From NCBI GenBank assembly GCA_963556495.2, contig OY747704.1, positions 36,106,501 to 36,170,500 of the forward strand: a stretch of 64,000 bases of DNA, read 5' to 3'. Every line of letters begins with the position of its first letter. Position 1 is the stretch's first letter. The stretch comes from Valencia hispanica (Eukaryota; Chordata; Actinopteri; Cyprinodontiformes; Valenciidae). Below the pieces are notes generated by a model. That model ran no database searches, was not told where the DNA came from, and worked only from the letters and a program-made list of their open reading frames with translations. Shown piece by piece: positions 58,193-64,000 of the stretch. Position numbers and translations under genes: made by a program.

Positions 58193-59870
58193 ATTCCGCT
58201 TATCCAGGATTGGGTCACGGGGGAAAGGAGACCCCGGGAAACCCAGACATCCCTTTCCCCAGCCACTTGGACTAGCTCCTCGGGGGAAACCCAAGGCATT
58301 CCCAGGCCAGCCTAGAAACATAGTCTCTCCAGCTCGTCCTGGGTCTCCTCCCGGTGGAACCTGCCTGGAACACCTCACCAGGGAGGCGTCCACGGGGCAT
58401 TCTAACCAAATGCCCAAGCCACCTTAACTGACTCATCTCGATGTAGAGGAGCAGCAGCTTTACTCTGAGTCCTTTCCAGATGACCAAGCTTCTCACCCTT
58501 TCTCTGAGGGAGAGTCCATACACCCTGCGGAGGAAACTAATTTCAGCTTCTTGCAACCTTGATCTCGTTCTTTCGCTCACTATCCAGAGCTCCTGACCAT
58601 AGATGAGGGTAGGTATGTAGATCAACCGCTAAATCGAGAGATTCACCTTTCGGCTCAACTCTCTCTTCACCATGACAGACCAGTGCAGTGCCCACAACTC
58701 TGCAAATGCAGCACTAATCCGTCTATCAAGTTCCCGTTCAATTTTTCCTCATTCTTGAACAAGACCTCTATATACATGAATTTCTCCACTTGGGGAAGGA
58801 CCTCCCCCGAGCTTAGCCACCAATATCCACCAGCGGATTCGGGGCTTGCAACCGTGACAGGCACTGACCACCTTGCAACCACAGCTCCGGTCAGCTGCAT
58901 TGACAATGGAAGCATGGAACATAGCCCACTTAGGGTCAATGTCCTCCACTTCCCCTGAGACATGTTCAAAGCTCTGCTGGAGGTGAGATTTGAAGGTCCT
59001 TCTGACAGGAGACTCCACCAGACGTGCCCAGCAGACCCTCACAACACGGTTGGGTCTGCCATGTCTGACCAACAATCCCCCCCCCCCCCACTATCCGAGC
59101 CAACTCACCACCAGGTAGTGGTCAGTGGACAGCTTTGCCCCTCTCTTCACTTGAGTGTCCAAACATGAATCAGATGCAATACAAACAAAATCCATCATCT
59201 AGCTCCGTCCTAAGGTGTCCTAGTGCAGAGATCACATTTTGACACCCTTATGCCTGAACATGGTGTTCGTTATGGACAATCCAAGACTAGCACAGAAGAC
59301 CAATTGAAGTCACCCACCAGAACAAGAGAGTCATCAGGAGGAGTACTCCCCAGCACCCCCTCTAAGGACTCCAAAAACGGTCAGTAATCTGATCTTCCAT
59401 TTACCGCATAAGCGCAGATAACATTCAGGACCCATCCCCCCACCCGTATGCAGAGGCAGACTACCCTCTCGTTCACCCGAGTAAACCCTAGCATACGGGC
59501 GCCAAGATGGGGGGGCAACAAGTATGTCCACCCCTGCTCTGCACTTTTCAGCGGGAGCAACTCCAGAGTGGAAAAGAGTCCAACCCCTCTCAAGGCGACT
59601 GGTTCCAGAGCCCAAGCCGTGCGTCGAGGTGAGCCTGACAATGTCCAGTTAGAATCTCTCAAACTCGCACACCAGCTTAGGTTCCTTCCCCACCTGAGAA
59701 ATGACGTTCCATGACCTGAGAGCCAGCTTCTGTAGCCAAGGATCGGACCGCCAAGGTCCCCGCCTTCGACATTGCCTATTCCTAAACTTTTCACATGACC
59801 CCTTTGGCCCCTCCCACAGTTGGTGAGCTCATTGGAAGGGGGGCCCATGTTGCTCGCCAACGTGCCCCAC
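58193..59870 (-). mobile_element. Rex3/RTE-like LINE, reverse-transcriptase core deleted
   Basis: On the minus strand, the upstream part (about 59870 to 58960) is the apurinic-type endonuclease region with many shifts: GTSRLERGWTLFHSGVAPAE, FTRVNERVVCLCIRVGGWVL and RRSM/DFVCIASDS-like blocks. Then come RVVRVCWARLVE and NAADRSCGCKVVSACHG. Near 58800 the frame jumps straight to LPQVEKFMYIEVLF, a block that normally follows the reverse-transcriptase core. The end (58272-58625) reads [57 protein letters not shown] and a [11 protein letters not shown] block. Motifs A to C are absent, so an internal deletion removed the enzyme core. Confidence 0.82.
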
Positions 59871-61179
59871 CTAGAGGTCTTCTTATACTGAAGTGTTATG
59901 CTAAAGAAGTTGGGCCAGCATCTTATGCTTATGCATCATGTCAATTCTTTGCTTGTCTCTCAAAGGTTTCTAGCTGTCTTTTACATGTTTAATGGAAATG
60001 CAATTTACCATCAGCTATCATAAAATATTTTATTATTAGACTATTTCAGCCAATAAAAAAGCAACAAAGAACACCATGAAGTATCTTTCATTTGGCTTTC
60101 TCACACTGTAATCATATATTCAGTTGCCTGAATATGTAACTAAATCCACACACACAGATATACGCAGTTCCAAGCACGTGATGGTTTTCTTTAACATTGC
60201 ATTTCCTATTCTCAATTCCCACCATTTAGCCCACCTTTTTGCTACTCTGGTCATGCTTACATTTTAAATACTTTCTGTTCTTATATCTTTGGCCTTTCAA
60301 TAAAGTTTTCCTGATTTATCTCTTCCTATTTCCACACTTCATTTTTTTGTCCCTCACTCTATTAAGTTATGAGTTGGAATAATTCAATTAAACTCCTTAC
60401 TAATCGAAATTGGGTAGTGGTGGTAGTCGATTAGCTGGTGGTCCATGACAACACTTTTATAAGAAGCAATGTGATACTATTTTGTGTGTGTGTTTGTGTG
60501 TGTGTTGGAAGTACAGCAGCTGACAGCTGGACACAAACCTGATCCAACCAGTCTTTCAGAGCTTTTCAATTTAGGTGAATGTGCTTGCCTTGTGTGCTCA
60601 GTTGGTGTTGGTTCTGCTGATTAGGTTTTAGATAGAAAATTTCATTTGAATGGGAGTCAAAGGAAGATCTCCAGTGAAAGCTTTCCTTCCTGCTCCTGCT
60701 GAGCATTGACCAGTGGACAAACTGCCTCGTTCTGCATGGCTGCTTGGCAGCCCGCATCCGCTCGAAACACAAGAATAGTCGTTCACAGTTGAAGAAAACT
60801 GTTGTGTTCTGGTTTAGCTTGACTTTTTAGTGTTACTTTAATTTAAGAAAGGGTGCATTGCATGTTTTCTCAAAAAAAAAAAAAAAGTACGAAAACTGTT
60901 AATACGTAATTAGCTAGGATAAGATTATACTTTGACATGGCAATAACTGAGGAGGCACAATATTTATCTTTAAATCAAAAAGTTAGCTGGTTAAATCCCA
61001 GACTTCTGTATCTCACATGTAAAGTGATGTTGAAACGCAACACTCAACAGACAAGTAAGCTGCTTTGGATTAATAAAGTTAAGCTAAATTCATCTAATAC
61101 TATTGAAAGATAAATTACCAACTTGAAGCTTACCCAGCACAGTGACTTAAAGCTTAGGCTAATATATTCATATATACTG
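59871..61179. other. Noncoding sequence
   Basis: AT-rich, with a short GT array at 60484-60505 and an A-run near 60872-60887. No exon or transposon was recognised. Confidence 0.4.
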
Positions 61180-62018
61180 AAGATGTCCAACCAGTGGGAC
61201 CCAGGTACACCCATCTACTGGAGAAGTCTGGCCAGAAGTTGTTTTCATGGAAGAGTAGCAGCCAAAAAGCCATACCTCTGACATGGAAACAAGGCCAAGT
61301 GACTCAAGTACGCACGGAAACATAGGAACTGGGGTGCAGACAAATGGCAGCAGGTGCTCTGGACTGATGAGACAAACTTTAAACTATTTGGCTGTAGCAG
61401 AAGGCAGTTTGTTTGTTGAAGGGCTTGAGAGCTGTACAATAATGAGTGTCTGCAGGCAACAGTGAAGCATGGTGGAGGTTCCTGGAAAATCTGGGGCTGC
61501 ATTTTTACAAATGGAGTTGGAGATTTGGGCAATTACATCAGGGAGGCATAGGATTGACCCCAAATTCATTCTGCAGCAGGACAACGACCCCAAATATACA
61601 GCCAAAGTCATTAAGAACAATCTTCATCGTAAAGAAGAATCTGTCCTAGAAGGGATGGTATGGCCCCCACAGAGCCCTGATCTCAACATCATTGTGTCTG
61701 GGATTACATGAAGAGACAGAAGGATGTGACAAAGCCTACATCCACAGAAGAAATATGGTTAGTTCTCCAACATGTTTTTGAACAACCTACCAGCCGAGTT
61801 CCTCCAAAAATGTGTGCAAGTGTACCTACAAGAATCGATGCTGTTTTAAAGGGAAAGGGTGGTCACAACAAATATTGATTTGATTTAGATTTCTCTTCTT
61901 TTCATTCATTGCCTTTTTTTTGATTGATGCAAATAAATAATTAGCACCTCCATTTTTGAAAGCATTCTTTGTTTACAGCATATTTTCACACATGCCTAAA
62001 ACTTTTGCACAGTACTGT
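61180..62018 (+). mobile_element. Tc1-like transposon relic, fourth family, 5' part missing
   Basis: The transposase reads IYWRSLARSCFHGRVAAKKPYL, ADKWQQVLWTDETNFKLFG, a KHGGGSW-IWGC block, QQDNDPKYTAK and PQSPDLNII, with frameshifts and stops. It ends near 61880 in KGGHNKY. The first two catalytic aspartates survive. At the third site a few bases are missing, so the expected glutamate is gone and the frame shifts into TGA. The right end (61995-62018) is CTAAAACTTTTGCACAGTACTG, a Tc1-type terminus. No left end was found. Confidence 0.83.
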
Positions 62019-64000
62019 TTATTGTTTTTGAATGATCATCCAGCCCTAATGTATAATTTGTATATATGTAAGATAAATTGTTACATGAAATCAACCTGAA
62101 TCCAAATATTTCTATATATTTTGCAGAGCTATATTTTGCAGGCAATTTGCTTTATATATTATCACAATCTTTGCTAAACATTCAATGTTAAAAACATTCT
62201 AATCTTAATTAGAAATTTCGAGAAAATGAAGCAAGAAAAAAACAATTCAAGTAGTTATATTCCAACTTTAACTGAGCTATGTAAACTTTGATTCATGTAG
62301 ATATATTTTTTAAATTAGTAAATATTTAAGTCTGATTTACAGTGTACAGTCCTGGCAGGCTGTGGCTGATGAAAGGACTGGATGGAATGAACTGCTTTGT
62401 GCTACCAATATTTAGCAGTCTTGCTAATTTCTACAATTTATCTAAGGTCATCATTTTTTAAGGTACATAACCCATCTAAAATCTGCGCATCACATGAACA
62501 CATTTATTTAATTTTATTTGTAAATGACATAAAGCCCCAAATCTAAACCTGCAGAACATCTTACCTAGGAAACCATTTTGGAAAACTGGCTCAGTTACTC
62601 TGGGTCAAAAATGCTGTGGCCTCTTTGTCTTGAAAGGCTGCAGACTGTAGAACGCATACAAGCACAATGTTCCTTTTCCTGAAGGCAAAAAAGAATAAAT
62701 AATTAATTAATCAAATAGACAACTCTCCTAGTTTGGCTGAGAATATAGAATGCTTTGTTAATTGTTGTTTTTCAGCAGTTAAATTATTAAAAACTGAAAA
62801 TTGTGCTTTCATCAGTTGGCTTGACTTTTCTTCTCGGACTTCAATTTTATTTAGATTATAAAAAACAAAGACTTAAGACTTAGAATCAAAGACTCAAGTC
62901 TCATATTCAACTTAAGGCCTGGGACCTAACCCTCGTGGGTCATTTTATGTAATCAAGGATGAAAGTAAGCAACGAAGTATAAAAATGTTAATTAAAAAAA
63001 TTCCTATTTTCCCCTTTGACTTACTGTAGTGTATAAAAGTAAGTGGTTTTCATTGTAATGTTACACACTGTGGGCTCTCTGTATTGTTTCTTGACAGTAC
63101 GTGCCAGGAGTAAATGGAGCTAACAGAGCTAGTTAAGAGTTACTAGCAGCTTCCAAGTTAATCTTTTTATTTTGATGCTCCATCATGTAGTCATTTACTG
63201 CAAGTAAGCCACAGTTCACAACTCTGACAGGGGATGTGCATATTCTCCTGTTAAAAGAAGCACTTGATTTATTAGCTGGGGAGCTTTGTGGACTGTGGGC
63301 AATTACATGTTCATAACAACCTGTTAATAGTTGTAGGGTCATAATAATGACCAGACTAATCTAAAATCTTCAGATGTAAAATAGTATTTTGTGTTAAGAC
63401 TTCTTTCATAAGAATATAAACATAATTTAGCTCAAACATCTTTTTCTACCACTGTTAAGATAACATCGATACAAAGACACTAAGGATTCTTCAAAATAAA
63501 GCAGTCCCTGTAATGTTTAGCTGCAAGTTCAATATTAATTGTTATTCACTCACTAAGTGTCACCATGGACTAGGCACTTTGGAATGCACACTCTTTAGAC
63601 TTGACAAAAAAGCTTTAAATACAGATTTACCTAATAATTTTTGCAAATCCCCTGATCTAATGTAAGGAAAAGAAATGTCGATGTACCCAGAAGAATTGAT
63701 GCTTATCCTATTTATCCATAAATTGACATTTTTAGTGAAGTGAATACTAATTTTTAAAAATAATTCACCACAGTTAAGTTATTTGTCTACTTTCATTTTC
63801 ATGTTCTGATAAATATTTTTTTTTGTTTATTACATTTAGTGGTAATGATATAAATAAATTTTATATAGTAATTCTGTGTTTTAGACTAAATTGATGCATG
63901 CATCTGATTTGGGAATGTGAATTTCATTAATCAGAGACATGAGACTTGGACTTGTCCCTCAAAACTTCAGATTTGAATTGGACCTGGATAAACTGAGTGG
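62019..64000. other. Noncoding stretch to the window end
   Basis: AT-rich sequence without a recognised exon or transposon. The frame 63133-63342 (-) has no family signature. Confidence 0.45.

Noticed and set aside
58030..58299. Frames with His-Pro-Ser-Ile or Trp-Met-Asp-Gly repeats
   Set aside because: Direct translation of the (TCCA)n microsatellite.
42566..64000. Search for the next grid2 exon, expected to start near A-C-E-L-M
   Set aside because: No matching coding stretch with splice sites was recognised; the intron probably extends beyond the window.
1..64000. CRISPR arrays, bacterial operons, rRNA genes
   Set aside because: None seen. The repeat content and the spliced exon are those of a fish nuclear genome.

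Overview
The window reads as a vertebrate, almost certainly teleost fish, genomic segment. It is AT-rich and nearly free of coding sequence, and it is strewn with fish-type transposable elements: Tc1-like transposons, L2/CR1-like and Rex3/RTE-like LINEs, a tRNA-derived SINE, hAT remnants, an LTR relic and MITEs. Microsatellites are frequent. No bacterial or organellar features were seen, and the exact species cannot be read from the sequence.

The only host coding sequence I can support is one 156-bp exon at 42410-42565 (+). It encodes 52 residues of the amino-terminal domain of an ionotropic glutamate receptor of the delta family, best matched to grid2 (GluD2). A clean acceptor and donor flank it, and its phase is 1-1. 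On this reading 1-42409 is the 3' part of the intron before this exon and 42566-64000 the start of the intron after it. Neither neighbouring exon was recognised.

Layout. 1-8100: intron with a broken Tc1-like relic (1318-2583) and a LINE 3' end (7765-8090). 8797-10227: an internally deleted Tc1-like element with intact ends. 10975-13128: a dead LINE split by a 576-bp solo-LTR-like insertion. 16080-18390: an L2/CR1-like LINE that kept ORF1 and its 3' end but lost ORF2, and that carries a SINE inside ORF1. 24606-26745: a nested pair, a complete Tc1-like element sitting inside the terminal repeat of a TTAA-flanked MITE; a LINE 3' end follows (26758-27429). 29400-30310: an unclassified block with a promoter-like CCAAT/TATA array. 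31340-33620: LINE fragments and a 174-bp, 98%-identical inverted duplication. 34576-35270 and 49795-50575: two 3' ends of one LINE family. 37165-37873: an internally deleted hAT with a BED-finger remnant. 42410-42565: the grid2 exon. 43461-45560: a dead Tc1-like element followed by a foldback element. 46150-46540, 48890-49630 and 61180-62018: further Tc1-like relics. 48148-48464: a tRNA-derived SINE. 51238-51961: a second TTAA-flanked MITE. 52453-56815: LINE pieces, one of them with the YADD motif. 56797-57286: a second copy of the first MITE. 58077-59870: a Rex3/RTE-like LINE lacking its reverse-transcriptase core, with a GATG-type tail.

None of the transposases or reverse transcriptases is intact, so the window shows layered decay and nesting rather than a working gene cluster. 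I found no convincing new biological system. The points most worth checking are the near-identical inverted duplication, the nested Tc1/MITE, the promoter-like block near 30.0 kb, the foldback element and a perfect RFX-type X-box in the intron before the grid2 exon.
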